From Orenia marismortui DSM 5156 (GTDB lineage Bacteria; Bacillota; Halanaerobiia; Halobacteroidales; Halobacteroidaceae), in the NCBI RefSeq assembly GCF_000379025.1, contig NZ_KB900617.1, positions 648,316-712,315 on the forward strand: a stretch of 64,000 nucleotides of DNA, written 5' to 3'. Shown in pieces: positions 45,312-54,766 of the stretch. Below the pieces are notes generated by a model. It was given only the letters and a program-made list of their open reading frames with translations, made no database searches and was not told where the DNA came from. The position numbers were made by a program, and so were the translations under genes. Numbering within the stretch: the stretch's first letter is position 1; each line of letters opens with the position of its first letter.

Positions 45312-47042
45312 TCAATTTAAAATTTCTTCTATATAAATCCCACCAATTTTTATTTTTGAATCCTTAACTCCCATTAAAGATATATATTTACTATTATCTG
45401 TAGCAAAATCAATCTTACCTATCTCTTGTTCATTAATAAAAAGATTCAACTTATTACCCTTAGCAAATAATCTAAGGCTATCGATTTGAGAAATATTATT
45501 AATCTTATTCTGATAAATTTTTTGCTCTTCATTTTCAAAGATACTTAAATCTTTCTTAGCAGGATTAATTACTACAGTATAATTTTCTCTTCCTGTTAAA
45601 AATAAAGCAATAGGCTTAGAGTTAATTAATTTTAAATCTAATTGCAAATCAAATTCTCTAAACTTATAATAACTTAATTTAAGAAAAGTTGTTTCCCTAA
45701 AATTAAGCTCATATTCTCCTGATAATTTTTTTATTCTTAAGTTTTCATTATTTATTTCTGTAAATAAATTTGAATACTGACCATCAAACTCTTCTTTGAT
45801 AATCATCTTCTTAAGATTATTAAAATTTCCCTTATCTAATAGAATATATTCTAAGCCATCTATAATATTTTCTCTCCAACTAGACCAATTATTGGCTTCA
45901 AGATTGATTTGTGCTTTATATTCATAGCCCTTTTCTTCTAGCCTTCTTAGAAATTCAAGATTATTATTAATTCCCTGTTTTTTATTAAATTCTCCCCAAT
46001 CTAAATATACCTTAATATCCTTAGAGTTCTTAATATCCTTAGAGTTATTATTTTCTAATAACAATAGTATCTCATCAGATAATACAGGAGATTGAAGAAT
46101 TAAATTAGATATTAGATTAGGTTTTTTTAACACAATAGAGGCAGCTAGATTAGCATATTCATTGAAAGCAACTAAAGTTCTACCTTTAGCATCAGCTATA
46201 GTATTATAGTTATTATCGATATAAGGAATTATTTGATGAGATAAGAAATACTCAAGATCAATACCTTCTTTTGATAAACTAGCTAACTCCTTAGAGTCAA
46301 TAAATACACCAATAGTGTTTAAACTGTTTTGATCATTTAGCTTGTCCAAAGTATTATTAATTTTAGCATATTCCAAATATTGATTCCCTCCTATAAAATA
46401 AAGTACAGAATTTCTACTGTCTTGACTATATTTAGGAGGCAAATAAATAGATAAGTTAATTTCATCTATTTTTTTATTAATAATTTTTCCCTTAGCAAAT
46501 CTAGTATCTTCGATCCAATACTTCCTAGATTTATACTCTGGCATTATAACCTGGCTATTAAATTCAAATACCTTACTTTTTACTTTATTATTATTCAAAG
46601 GATCATTTATAAATTTGCCATCCACAATAAATTTGTACTCAAAGCGTGCTTTTTTAGGTACTTGAAGTAATAAATAATATAATGATGTATCTGCTAGTCT
46701 ATTCATCTTCTGCTCTTTCCAATTGCTCAAATCACTTATAAAAGTGATATTTTCTCCTTCTTCTAATCTATATATAATGATAACATTATTATTTTGAATC
46801 AAGGGAAAATTTCCTCTTCCAATCTTTGCAATCATCTTATCTATCTCTTCTTCCTTACTTTCAATACTACTACTTTGCTTAAGTTTAGACTTGAAATTAT
46901 TAAACTCCTTAAGAAGATTAATATTCTCAGAAATAGCGCTATTATTTCCTTTATTCAAAGCAGGATTAACATTAGTATCTTTACAACCTAATACTAATAT
47001 AAACAATAATATACAAGCAGATAATATCAATTTTTTCTTCAT
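45312..47042 (-). CDS. lipoprotein with CBM48-like and degenerate esterase domains
   Basis: 576 residues. Lipoprotein signal peptide with lipobox LVLGC (Cys20). After a charged linker, residues 88-165 look like a CBM48/E-set domain (ITFISDLSNWKEQKM, FEYKFIVDGKFI). Residues about 175-400 match the Fes/IroE/EstA putative-esterase fold (INLSIYLPPKYS, RTLVAFNEYANLAASIVLKKP). The nucleophile elbow normally reads GxSxGG; here it is AFNEYA (N294 in place of Ser), and the usual catalytic His motif GGHDW reads EANNW (N384). It should therefore be catalytically dead. Residues 410-576 look like a beta-sandwich, possibly laminin-G-like. ATG 47042 follows GGGGGTA. Surface binding is the most likely role. 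Confidence 0.75.
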   Translation of the reverse strand: MKKKLILSACILLFILVLGCKDTNVNPALNKGNNSAISENINLLKEFNNFKSKLKQSSSIESKEEEIDKMIAKIGRGNFPLIQNNNVIIIYRLEEGENITFISDLSNWKEQKMNRLADTSLYYLLLQVPKKARFEYKFIVDGKFINDPLNNNKVKSKVFEFNSQVIMPEYKSRKYWIEDTRFAKGKIINKKIDEINLSIYLPPKYSQDSRNSVLYFIGGNQYLEYAKINNTLDKLNDQNSLNTIGVFIDSKELASLSKEGIDLEYFLSHQIIPYIDNNYNTIADAKGRTLVAFNEYANLAASIVLKKPNLISNLILQSPVLSDEILLLLENNNSKDIKNSKDIKVYLDWGEFNKKQGINNNLEFLRRLEEKGYEYKAQINLEANNWSSWRENIIDGLEYILLDKGNFNNLKKMIIKEEFDGQYSNLFTEINNENLRIKKLSGEYELNFRETTFLKLSYYKFREFDLQLDLKLINSKPIALFLTGRENYTVVINPAKKDLSIFENEEQKIYQNKINNISQIDSLRLFAKGNKLNLFINEQEIGKIDFATDNSKYISLMGVKDSKIKIGGIYIEEILN

Positions 47043-47254
47043 CAAATACCCCCTACCAGAATTTTTTAATATATACTTATAAGTTTCTATATTAAGCTTG
47101 AAATATCCTACTTAAAAATAATTGATAATTTTAGCAAACAAGCACATCTTAAATTACCTATCTTCTATAAATGAAAAACAATCGCTTAGAATTTATAGTT
47201 TCTTTAAAAATTAATCTACTTATATAATTCTAAATAAGATTTTTCTATCCTTTA
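47043..47254. other. AT-rich spacer upstream of the lipoprotein gene
   Basis: Part of the 300-base gap between the flavodoxin and lipoprotein genes. No gene or confident promoter seen; the rest of the gap is the terminator palindrome at 47255. Confidence 0.45.
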
Positions 47255-47300
47255 AAATAATAAATCACAAGCATAAATTTATGCTTGTGATTTATTATTT
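47255..47300 (-). terminator. terminator after the flavodoxin gene
   Basis: 46-bp perfect palindrome (AAATAATAAATCACAAGCAT arm) 43 bases past the flavodoxin stop; T-rich on the exit side. Confidence 0.85.
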
Positions 47301-47342
47301 GTATATTTTAGTTACTAACTAACCTATCTTTAAAAACTATTT

Positions 47343-47801
47343 CTACATTTGATTACAGAATTGCTCTAAAACATTATCACAACTTTTAACCTGCTTTGCC
47401 TTAATAGCAGTCTTTCCTATAATCTCTGTATTAGATTTTTCAAGCACTTCTTCTATGCTTGCAAAGATATTTCCTTCACTACCATTCATTGTTGCCAATA
47501 AGTATATCTGTTTACCATTAAAATTAAAACTATTAATAAACTTTCTAATAGCTGGTGGGATTTTACCTGCCCACACTGGAGTAATTAAACAGATAATATC
47601 ACTAGAACCTTGATAATAATTAACTTCAACTTCTTTATTAAACAAAGCATAATATCCACCTTTAATCCATCCTAATACACCTTTGAAATTTTTATTTTTT
47701 CCTACAATCCGGTATAAGTTAGAATCAACCCTTTTTGACAACCTTTCTGCTACCTCTTTACAATTACCAGTTCTTGAGTAATAATATATATCTACCTTCA
47801 T
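47343..47801 (-). CDS. flavodoxin family protein
   Basis: 152 residues. The N-terminal strand-loop YYSRTGNCKEVAERL is the FMN phosphate loop of flavodoxins (T/S-x-T-G-x-T variant); TPVWAGKIPPAIRKF and LATMNGSEGN supply the other FMN-binding loops. Probably an electron carrier or a flavodoxin/NADPH-quinone reductase relative. Not in an operon: own terminator, and 181 bases from trkA. Confidence 0.85.
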   Translation of the reverse strand: MKVDIYYYSRTGNCKEVAERLSKRVDSNLYRIVGKNKNFKGVLGWIKGGYYALFNKEVEVNYYQGSSDIICLITPVWAGKIPPAIRKFINSFNFNGKQIYLLATMNGSEGNIFASIEEVLEKSNTEIIGKTAIKAKQVKSCDNVLEQFCNQM

Positions 47802-47982
47802 CTTTGCCCTCCTTGTTAATAGAGATAAAATTTAAAAGAAGCTATCTTAATATTATGGTAGATGGATATAATTTATTCACTATAAAGATTAAATCTATGT
47901 TAAATCTGCATCTTTATCTTTAATAATCAAATATATAAATTAAAATAATATATTTTTTAAATTCAAAACAATTTAATGAAAA

Positions 47983-48651
47983 TTATTTAATTAATACTTT
48001 AGCAGCCTGAGTTATATTCTCTGATCTTCCTACTAAAAATAGTTGATTTAACTCTTTAACCTTTGTATCTCCATGAGGAATGATTAACCTATCCTCCTGT
48101 TGATCAAAAACTCCAGAAATCAAAATATTATCAGGAAAGCTATCTACCTTGACAATCTCAGAAATACTTTTACCATCACACCAAGAATCTTTTGGAACAG
48201 TTAAAACTGATATTTCTGCTTTCCCTTCACTTAAAGAATATACCTTCCTAATCTCTGGCTGTTCAATATCAAGAACAAATTCTTCCACTAACAGATCTAT
48301 TACTCCAGCTATTGTAGTAGCACCAGCTAATTTATAAGCACTTTTATATTCAGGGTCCCTCATTCTAACCATAATCTGATCTATATTATAATTCTTAGAT
48401 AATAGAGCAAAAGCTAAGTTATCTGCATCATTTCTCATTACTCCAATAGCAACATCAGCCTTCTCTATCCCAGCATCTTTTAATACATTAATATTAGTTG
48501 CACTCCCACAGATAGCGACCGCTCCATATTGAGAATAAACCCTTTCGCAGACTTCTCTATCTATATCAATTACAACTACATCATGATTTTCTACTAAACG
48601 TTTTGCCAAATTTCTCCCAACTACACCTGCACCTGCAATTACAATATACAA
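47983..48651 (-). CDS. trkA: potassium uptake regulatory protein TrkA/KtrA-type
   Basis: 222 residues: one RCK_N NAD-binding domain (YIVIAGAGVVGRNLAKRL, VVVIDIDREVCERV) and one RCK_C domain (about 135-220). It gates the TrkH membrane subunit encoded immediately upstream. I choose TTG at 48651: GGAGGGG lies 7 bases upstream, and the protein then begins MYIVIAGAG like other TrkA proteins. An ATG at 48666 would add MEGIR and overlap trkH, with its start ahead of the ribosome site. Confidence 0.9.
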   Translation of the reverse strand: MYIVIAGAGVVGRNLAKRLVENHDVVVIDIDREVCERVYSQYGAVAICGSATNINVLKDAGIEKADVAIGVMRNDADNLAFALLSKNYNIDQIMVRMRDPEYKSAYKLAGATTIAGVIDLLVEEFVLDIEQPEIRKVYSLSEGKAEISVLTVPKDSWCDGKSISEIVKVDSFPDNILISGVFDQQEDRLIIPHGDTKVKELNQLFLVGRSENITQAAKVLIK

Positions 48652-48653
48652 TC

Positions 48654-50129
48654 TTATCCCCTCCATGTTCTTCTATTAAATATAATAAATATCGGTAATA
48701 TTTCTAATCTTCCAGCCAACATAGCAATAATATAAGTAATCTTGATAGTATTAGATAAGCTTTGCATCTTTTCTACACTAAAATAAAAAGGACCTATATT
48801 ACCTAATGCTGAGAAGATCCCTGAAAAAGAATTCCAAGCTGCTAAATCTGAAGTTAAAGCAGTAATTCCTCCACCAATAACTATTAATAACAACCATCCA
48901 AATAATAATGCTATAACTCTAAAAATTTCAGAATCAGAAATTATATTTCCATCTACTACTACAGGCAAGACTGCTCTTTTAGGATAAGATATCTTCTTTA
49001 GCTCCCTTTTAAATAATTTATTAAGTATTACTACTCTAATTAATTTAATACCTCCTGAAGTAGATCCTACACAGCCACCAATTAACATAAGTAATAATAA
49101 TAATTGCTTGGCTAAAGCTGGAAAAAAAGCAGCATTAATATCTCTAGTACCATAACCAGTTGTTGTTAAAACTGATATCACTTGAAATAATGTATGTCTA
49201 ATAGTTTCCTCAAGCTTATTCAAGATTAAAGGAAAGTGTAGATAATGATCTAAAAGAATTAAAGAAGTTATAGTAACAATAATCCCCCAAAAATACTTCA
49301 TCTCTATACCTTGCCATAACTCTTTTACCTTCCCTGTTAATACTTTATAATGGACTAGAAAATTAATTCCTCCTAAAGCCATAAAAAATATAATTACATA
49401 TTCAATTTTTTTATAATTAGTATATCCTGCTTGTTGGAAATAGGCAATACTTTGATCATAATTAGAAAAACCACCTGTTGATAAAGTTGTAAAAGCATGA
49501 GTAATAGAATCAAAAAAAGATAAACCTAAGAACTTCAAAATTATTAACTCCAAAACTGTAAATCCCAAATAAATGCCCCACAATATTTTTACTGTTTTAA
49601 AGATGTTAGGTACAGGACGAGACATATTAATTTTATGACTTTCAGCAGTAAATAATTGAAAAAGTCCAGATTGTCCTCTAAAAGTAACTATCAAAAAGAA
49701 GGTTAGAAAACCTAATCCCCCTAACCATTGAATCAAAGATCGCCAAAATAAAATTGACTTTGGCATACTACTTAAATTAGAAAAAACAGTAATACCTGTA
49801 GTAGTAAAACCACTCACAGTTTCAAATAAAGTATCTATATATGTATAATCTAAAGCCAAATAAAAAGGGATAGCCCCAACTATAGAAATAATAATCCATC
49901 CTAGGGCACAAACCAACATCCCTGTTGATAGCGAGATCTCATCTTCCCTAAATTTAAATCTTGTGATCACACCTAAAAATAATGAAATAATAGCAGGGAT
50001 TAGATATATTCTTGCTAAGCTTTCTCCATATATTAAACTAACTATCAGTGGAATCAATAATACAAAGCCCAAAAGAAAGAGCAAAGAACCTAGTAAACTT
50101 ATTACTGTATTTATTTTTTTATTTTTCAT
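48654..50129 (-). CDS. trkH: potassium uptake protein TrkH/KtrB-type
   Basis: 491-residue channel subunit with four M1-P-M2 repeats. Filter-like loops are visible in SGFTTTGITVFSN, TLSTGGFSNYD, TTTGYGTRDINA and ALGNIGPFYFS. It forms a potassium uptake system with TrkA (TrkA follows 2 bases downstream). Relevant to osmotic balance in a halophile and to the c-di-AMP hydrolase PgpH in this window, by family knowledge. Confidence 0.95.
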   Translation of the reverse strand: MKNKKINTVISLLGSLLFLLGFVLLIPLIVSLIYGESLARIYLIPAIISLFLGVITRFKFREDEISLSTGMLVCALGWIIISIVGAIPFYLALDYTYIDTLFETVSGFTTTGITVFSNLSSMPKSILFWRSLIQWLGGLGFLTFFLIVTFRGQSGLFQLFTAESHKINMSRPVPNIFKTVKILWGIYLGFTVLELIILKFLGLSFFDSITHAFTTLSTGGFSNYDQSIAYFQQAGYTNYKKIEYVIIFFMALGGINFLVHYKVLTGKVKELWQGIEMKYFWGIIVTITSLILLDHYLHFPLILNKLEETIRHTLFQVISVLTTTGYGTRDINAAFFPALAKQLLLLLMLIGGCVGSTSGGIKLIRVVILNKLFKRELKKISYPKRAVLPVVVDGNIISDSEIFRVIALLFGWLLLIVIGGGITALTSDLAAWNSFSGIFSALGNIGPFYFSVEKMQSLSNTIKITYIIAMLAGRLEILPIFIIFNRRTWRG

Positions 50130-50270
50130 TTTTACATTTAAACCTCCTTCTTAATCATAAATAATATAGCTTAAATATTAAAGTAGGATTATAACTAAAA
50201 AATATTAATTCCTTTAATATTAATTCACCACTAATATTCAAATAATCACTGACATAATTTAGTAATCATC

Positions 50271-50314
50271 TATATTAAAATAGAGAGGTAATATTACCTC
50301 TCTATTTTAATATA
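50271..50314 (-). terminator. terminator after hslO
   Basis: 44-bp perfect palindrome with arm TATATTAAAATAGAGAGGTAAT, 45 bases past the hslO stop. Confidence 0.85.
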
Positions 50315-50358
50315 ATCTTATAAAAATCTTTATTTATTAATTAACTTAGATATAACTA

Positions 50359-51246
50359 TTAATTTTCCTCTTGCGCCCTCTTTAAAATTTCTGCTATATC
50401 ACCCTCATTAAATTTGTAGGTTTCTCCACAAAAATGGCATCTAATCTCAACTTTCCCCTGTTCTTCTAAGATATCTTTTAAATCTTCTTCTCCTAAGCTA
50501 AGTGCTAGAGCAGCAATTCTATCACGATTACACTTACACTTAAACTTTACATCTGCCTTTTCTAATACTCTAAATTCAAATCCATCAAGTAGCTTTTCTA
50601 AAATTTCCTCTGGAGTTAGTCCTGATTCTATTAAAGCACTGACAGAATTTATTTTAGATAAATTAGATTCTAACTGAGTAATTGTTTCCTCAGTAGCATC
50701 TGGTAATAATTGAATTAAGAAGCCACCGGCAGCTTTTACTGATAAATCTGTATCTACTAAAACCCCTAGACCTACTGCAGACGGTGTTTGCTCTGATTTT
50801 GTAAAATAATAAGTTAAATCATCTCCTATTTCTCCTGAAACCAAAGGTACACTACCTTGATAAGGCTCTTTAACCTTCAAATCCTTCTTTATAGTTAATT
50901 GACCATTTCCTACTGCTCTAGCAACATCTAACTTTCCTTGTTGATTTGTCATTAATTCAATATTAGGATTCCCTACATAGCCCCTTACTTCACCTCGATA
51001 ATTAGCATTAACCATAATTCTCCCTAATGGCCCATCTCCAACTATATCTAATCCTATTTCCATCCCCGACTTTACTAAACTTCCAACTAATAAACCACCA
51101 GTTAAAGCTCTACCTAAAGCAGCTGTTGCTACTGGAGTAGTTTGATGAGACTTCTGAGCATCATTTACTGCAGTAGTAGATTTTACAGCTAAAGCTCTAA
51201 TCTCTTTATTTGTTGTCATCGCTCTAATAATATAATCTTGTACCAT
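50359..51246 (-). CDS. hslO: redox-regulated chaperone Hsp33
   Basis: 295 residues. Holdase activated by oxidative unfolding. Zinc-binding cysteines FKCKCN (CxC, about 238-240) and IRCHFCGETY (CxxC, about 271-274) near the C-terminus. ATG at 51246 overlaps by one base the stop of the PHP gene, implying co-translation. Confidence 0.96.
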   Translation of the reverse strand: MVQDYIIRAMTTNKEIRALAVKSTTAVNDAQKSHQTTPVATAALGRALTGGLLVGSLVKSGMEIGLDIVGDGPLGRIMVNANYRGEVRGYVGNPNIELMTNQQGKLDVARAVGNGQLTIKKDLKVKEPYQGSVPLVSGEIGDDLTYYFTKSEQTPSAVGLGVLVDTDLSVKAAGGFLIQLLPDATEETITQLESNLSKINSVSALIESGLTPEEILEKLLDGFEFRVLEKADVKFKCKCNRDRIAALALSLGEEDLKDILEEQGKVEIRCHFCGETYKFNEGDIAEILKRAQEEN

Positions 51247-52130
51247 TATTTATTCCTCCTTAAATTCTTCAACTCTTCTACTATACTATAATCATTTCCT
51301 GCTACTCCACCTAACTCTATCTTAGGCTTCAAATGACCATGAAAATCACTTCCAGCAGTTGCTAATAAATTTTTATTTTTAGCTACTTCCAACCATTGTT
51401 CCATCTCTTGCTTATTATGATAAGTACTATATGCTTCAATCCCTTGCAATCCTGAAGCTATTAAATCATCTATTACATCCTCATCTTTAGGGTTTAATGT
51501 TGAACCAGGATGAGCCAAAACCGCTACTCCACCCAATTCTTTAATTAACTCTATAGTATCTTTGGCATTAGGTTTCCAACAAGGAATATCTGCTGGCATT
51601 CCTGACCTAAAAAAGTCCAAATAAAAATTGAAATAAGGTTGATCACTTCGTTCTCCATTATAATATTTCTTTAATCTTGGATCTTCTTTACTTTCAGATT
51701 TAGCTAATAATACTTCAGCAATAAATCCTCCTAAGGGTCTATCATTATCTGCTTTATCCAAAACCTCTTTAGCAGTAATACTATAACCTAACTCTTGTAA
51801 ACGATCTATACGCTTATAAAATTGTTCCTTTTTCGCTTCTTCCATGCCTGATAATAATTCTGATATTTTTGATGAATTATAATCTATATAATAGCCTAAA
51901 ATATGTAAAATATTAGATTCATAATTAGTATCAAACTCGATTCCTGGGATAATCTCTAAATCATCATTTTTTGTTATTTCTAAAGCCTCTGAAATTGCTG
52001 TAGTTAAATTATGATCTGTTATTGAAATAGCTGACAAATTCTTTTTTTTGGCCATCTTAATAATCTCTTGAGGTGTATAATCTGCATCATCACTATAACT
52101 ACTATGCATATGCAAGTCTATTTTTTTCAT
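51246..52130 (-). CDS. PHP-domain phosphoesterase (TrpH/YciV-like)
   Basis: 294 residues. PHP metal motif DLHMHSSYSDDADYTPQEII (about 4-23), ISITDHN, PGIEFDTNY, AVLAHPGSTLNP and TAGSDFHG. Relatives include nucleoside 3',5'-bisphosphate phosphatase and 5'-3' exoribonuclease RNase AM; exact substrate not determined here. ATG after AGGAGG. First gene of a short PHP-hslO unit. Confidence 0.88.
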   Translation of the reverse strand: MKKIDLHMHSSYSDDADYTPQEIIKMAKKKNLSAISITDHNLTTAISEALEITKNDDLEIIPGIEFDTNYESNILHILGYYIDYNSSKISELLSGMEEAKKEQFYKRIDRLQELGYSITAKEVLDKADNDRPLGGFIAEVLLAKSESKEDPRLKKYYNGERSDQPYFNFYLDFFRSGMPADIPCWKPNAKDTIELIKELGGVAVLAHPGSTLNPKDEDVIDDLIASGLQGIEAYSTYHNKQEMEQWLEVAKNKNLLATAGSDFHGHLKPKIELGGVAGNDYSIVEELKNLRRNK

Positions 52131-52266
52131 TTTTTGCCTCCTTATTAGCTTAGCGACTATCCTACTTTTATATTATATATAAAATTTTAAGTATATCAAA
52201 TTATAAATAGAATAAATTTAAAATTATCTTAGGTGATTATTTACAATAAGCTATATTATTATTACT

Positions 52267-52295
52267 TTGACATAATTTTATCCTTTTGTTATAAT
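52267..52295 (+). promoter_or_regulatory. consensus sigma-A promoter of the HD-GYP gene
   Basis: TTGACA (52267-52272), 17-base spacer, TATAAT (52290-52295). Leaves an untranslated leader of about 95 bases before the start at 52400. Confidence 0.85.
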
Positions 52296-52399
52296 TATTC
52301 CGTTAGTTTTATTTTTATCAAATCATTATAATTTTACTATTTTTTTAGATATAATACAGAAAAAACAAATAATTTATATATTAATCGAGGAGTTTTAAG

Positions 52400-53473
52400 A
52401 TGAGAATAATTCATGTTGAAAATTTAAATCAAAAGATGAAGTTAGCAAAACCAGTTTATCACCAAGATAGATTATTGCTCAATACAGGATGTGACAATCT
52501 ACAAAACTATAAAAGTAGACTTTTAGAACTGGGCATAAACTATATCTATATAAATGATAAAATGTCTCAGGATATAGAGATACCAGAGATAATAAACTCT
52601 GAAACTAGAAAAAAAGGGATAATAACAATTAAAAAGACTTTAAAAAATATATCCAATAATAAAAAAATCAATATTAAAGAAGTTAAACTTGTTGTAAAAG
52701 ATATTATTGATGATATCTTAAACAATCAAAATATATTAGTAAATCTATCTTATATTAATGATTATGACTCTTATACTTTTTCACATTCAGTTAATGTTGC
52801 AGTTCTATCTTTAATTCTAGGTAAAAATTTAGGTTATAATAGTAAAAAATTATTACAATTAGGTGTAGGAGCTTTATTACATGATATAGGTAAAGTATCA
52901 ATTCCAGAAGAAATACTCAAAAAGAAAGGAAAATTAACTGATAAAGAGTTTAAAATAATACAAAAACACCCTGCTTTAGGTTATAAAAATTTAAAAATAT
53001 ATAATCAGATCAGTCCACTTTCTAGAACAATAATATTACATCATCATGAAAAAGTTAATGGTAGTGGATATCCTAAAGGATTAAAACAGAATCAACTTCA
53101 TGAGTTTATTAGAATAGTAACTATTGCAGACGTATTTGATGCTTTAACTAGTGATCGATGCTATAGAAATAAATGGCCTATTGCTAAAGCTGTAGAACTT
53201 CTAATATCTAATAGCAATACTGAATTTGATGCTGATTTAGTTAATAAATTCATCCAAAATATTGCTATTTATCCTAATGGAACACTAGTCAAATTAAGTA
53301 ATGGGCAAACTGCAATTGTTAAAGAGCAGAATAATGACTTTCCAACTCGACCAGTCATTAAAATAGTCAAAGATAAACTAGGTAATGAATTAAAAGAATA
53401 TCAAGAAATAAACTTAATTACTCAACATAACATAACTATAGTAAGTGATGAAGGTGCTAAAAAGTTAGGCTGA
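52400..53473 (+). CDS. HD-GYP domain phosphodiesterase
   Basis: 357 residues. N-terminal region (about 1-110) has a DUF3391-like beta part (MRIIHVENLNQKMKLAKPVY). The HD-GYP domain spans about 120-290 and has ligands H129, H161/D162 (LLHDIGKVSIPEEIL), H190, H214-H216 (LHHHEKVNGSGYPKGL) and D244 (TIADVFDALTSDRCYR). The family cleaves c-di-GMP. No receiver or membrane segment is seen. ATG 52400 follows GAGGAG. A strong promoter and its lone position suggest constitutive transcription. Confidence 0.92.
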   Translation: MRIIHVENLNQKMKLAKPVYHQDRLLLNTGCDNLQNYKSRLLELGINYIYINDKMSQDIEIPEIINSETRKKGIITIKKTLKNISNNKKINIKEVKLVVKDIIDDILNNQNILVNLSYINDYDSYTFSHSVNVAVLSLILGKNLGYNSKKLLQLGVGALLHDIGKVSIPEEILKKKGKLTDKEFKIIQKHPALGYKNLKIYNQISPLSRTIILHHHEKVNGSGYPKGLKQNQLHEFIRIVTIADVFDALTSDRCYRNKWPIAKAVELLISNSNTEFDADLVNKFIQNIAIYPNGTLVKLSNGQTAIVKEQNNDFPTRPVIKIVKDKLGNELKEYQEINLITQHNITIVSDEGAKKLG

Positions 53474-53508
53474 GTTAAAATCTTTTATCCAAACTCTATA
53501 ACTATAGA

Positions 53509-54096
53509 TTATTTAGATACATAAAGATTATCTTTAATATAAAACCTCCATAGCTTATCCTTATACTCCTCAGCATAATCTATATTAATTCGTTTATCTG
53601 CTATTATCTTAGGACTAAGCTTTGAATCTTTGATATAAAGTCTATCTCCTGTAACTAGATCATATCCGTTTAATTCTCTATCCACCTCTAAACCTTGGCA
53701 TAATTTTCCTGGGCCATTGCTTAAGTCCTCTATTTTATTACTCTTAATCTGTCTATTCTTTTTAATACTTTCTACTCCTACCACCGGCTCTACCGCTCTA
53801 ATCAATACAGCCTCTGGCTTATCTTTTTTAGCTGTTACTATATTTAAACAATTATACATCCCATAAATTAAATAAACATAGGTGTATCCTGCTCTCCAAA
53901 ACATAACCTCTGTTCTCTTAGTTCTTTTATTTTGATATGCATGACAGGCCTTATCTTCTGGACCAATATAAGCCTCTGTCTCAACTATCTTAGAAACCAC
54001 CTTATTATTACCTATTCTTCTGACTAATAATTTTCCTAATAAATCCTGAGCTACAGTTACAGCATCTCTACTATAAAATTCTAAATCTAATTTCAA
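53509..54096 (-). CDS. 3-methyladenine DNA glycosylase (AAG/MPG family)
   Basis: 195 residues of the AlkAdenine/hypoxanthine glycosylase family. VVSKIVETEAYIGPEDKACHAYQNKRT, AGYTYVYLIYGMYNCLN, AVLIRAVEP and LSNGPGKLCQGL are family segments, and the Glu in VETEAY is the catalytic base. Removes alkylated and deaminated purines in base excision repair. Start TTG at 54096 after a G-run. Confidence 0.93.
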   Translation of the reverse strand: MKLDLEFYSRDAVTVAQDLLGKLLVRRIGNNKVVSKIVETEAYIGPEDKACHAYQNKRTKRTEVMFWRAGYTYVYLIYGMYNCLNIVTAKKDKPEAVLIRAVEPVVGVESIKKNRQIKSNKIEDLSNGPGKLCQGLEVDRELNGYDLVTGDRLYIKDSKLSPKIIADKRINIDYAEEYKDKLWRFYIKDNLYVSK

Positions 54097-54124
54097 TGTT
54101 TAACCCCCTAACTAACAAAAATTA

Positions 54125-54400
54125 TTACTTGTGATTTATATGTTCTTGAAACTCTGTAATTAAAATTGCTATACTTACTACTATACTAACAATTATAATC
54201 CATCTTAATTCATAATTGATTAGTATGCTATTACTAAAAAAACTTACAATAATCTCTTTACTTAAAATTTTAATAACTGCTCCGACCATACCACAAATAA
54301 CAGCTATAATTACTTTAGTCAAATAGCTTTCTGTTTTTATAGTAATAAGAATAGCTAGAATTCCAACTGAAGTAAATATAATAGCATCTAATAAACTCAT
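54125..54400 (-). CDS. small unknown membrane protein (91 aa)
   Basis: Three likely transmembrane helices (about 5-20, 27-45, 62-82) separated by short loops; no recognisable domain. ATG at 54400 follows GAGGAGGGG, which supports translation. Lies on the same strand upstream of the glycosylase, 28 bases away, so likely co-transcribed. Function unknown. Confidence 0.65.
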   Translation of the reverse strand: MSLLDAIIFTSVGILAILITIKTESYLTKVIIAVICGMVGAVIKILSKEIIVSFFSNSILINYELRWIIIVSIVVSIAILITEFQEHINHK

Positions 54401-54475
54401 CTACTCCCCTCCTCTAATAATACTAGATATAGATCTCCAACTATAGAATGGAATTTAAATATAGAACTATAGATA

Positions 54476-54579
54476 GATAAAGCGACAGTTTCGGCGATAG
54501 GAGATAGGTGATAGGTATTAGGAAAAACTAACTCCCAACTCCTAGCACCTAAAGCCAAAAAGTGTCGCATTATATCCAT
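54476..54579. repeat. fold-back element of GATAGG-type heptads (copy 2)
   Basis: Terminal sequences GATAAAGCGACAG and AGTGTCGCATTATATCC match those of the copy at 14163-14270. Interior 7-bp units are GATAGGA, GATAGGT, GATAGGT, ATTAGGA on the left, then ACTAACT, CCCAACT, CCTAGCA on the right. It contains the start of a minus-strand frame that I regard as chance. Confidence 0.78.
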
Positions 54580-54673
54580 TAAGTTTAACTTGAGAGTCGT
54601 TTACCTACACTAGACTCAAATACCCCTTTACTTAAATACTACTATATTTACCCTTTTATGTAAAATTAAAAAT
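54580..54673. other. spacer between the 91-aa membrane protein and the 59-aa gene
   Basis: Holds no recognised gene; together with the fold-back element it forms a 366-base gap. The right side is the terminator of the 59-residue protein gene. Confidence 0.45.
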
Positions 54674-54709
54674 TCACACCTTGACTATTGGAAAATAATC
54701 TTGGTGTGA
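54674..54709 (-). terminator. terminator after the 59-residue protein gene
   Basis: Hairpin with arms TCACACCAAGATTATT and AATAGTCAAGGTGTGA (minus strand) and a 4-base loop, then ATTTTTAATTTT. Lies 57 bases past the stop. Confidence 0.8.
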
Positions 54710-54766
54710 TCAAAAATATACTCTAATTTAAATTTAGTAAGTTAAAAGCTCAAATAATTATTTCAG

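Noticed and set aside
54397-54579. Minus-strand open frame of 60 codons
   Set aside because: It coincides with the heptad fold-back element and has no ribosome binding site.
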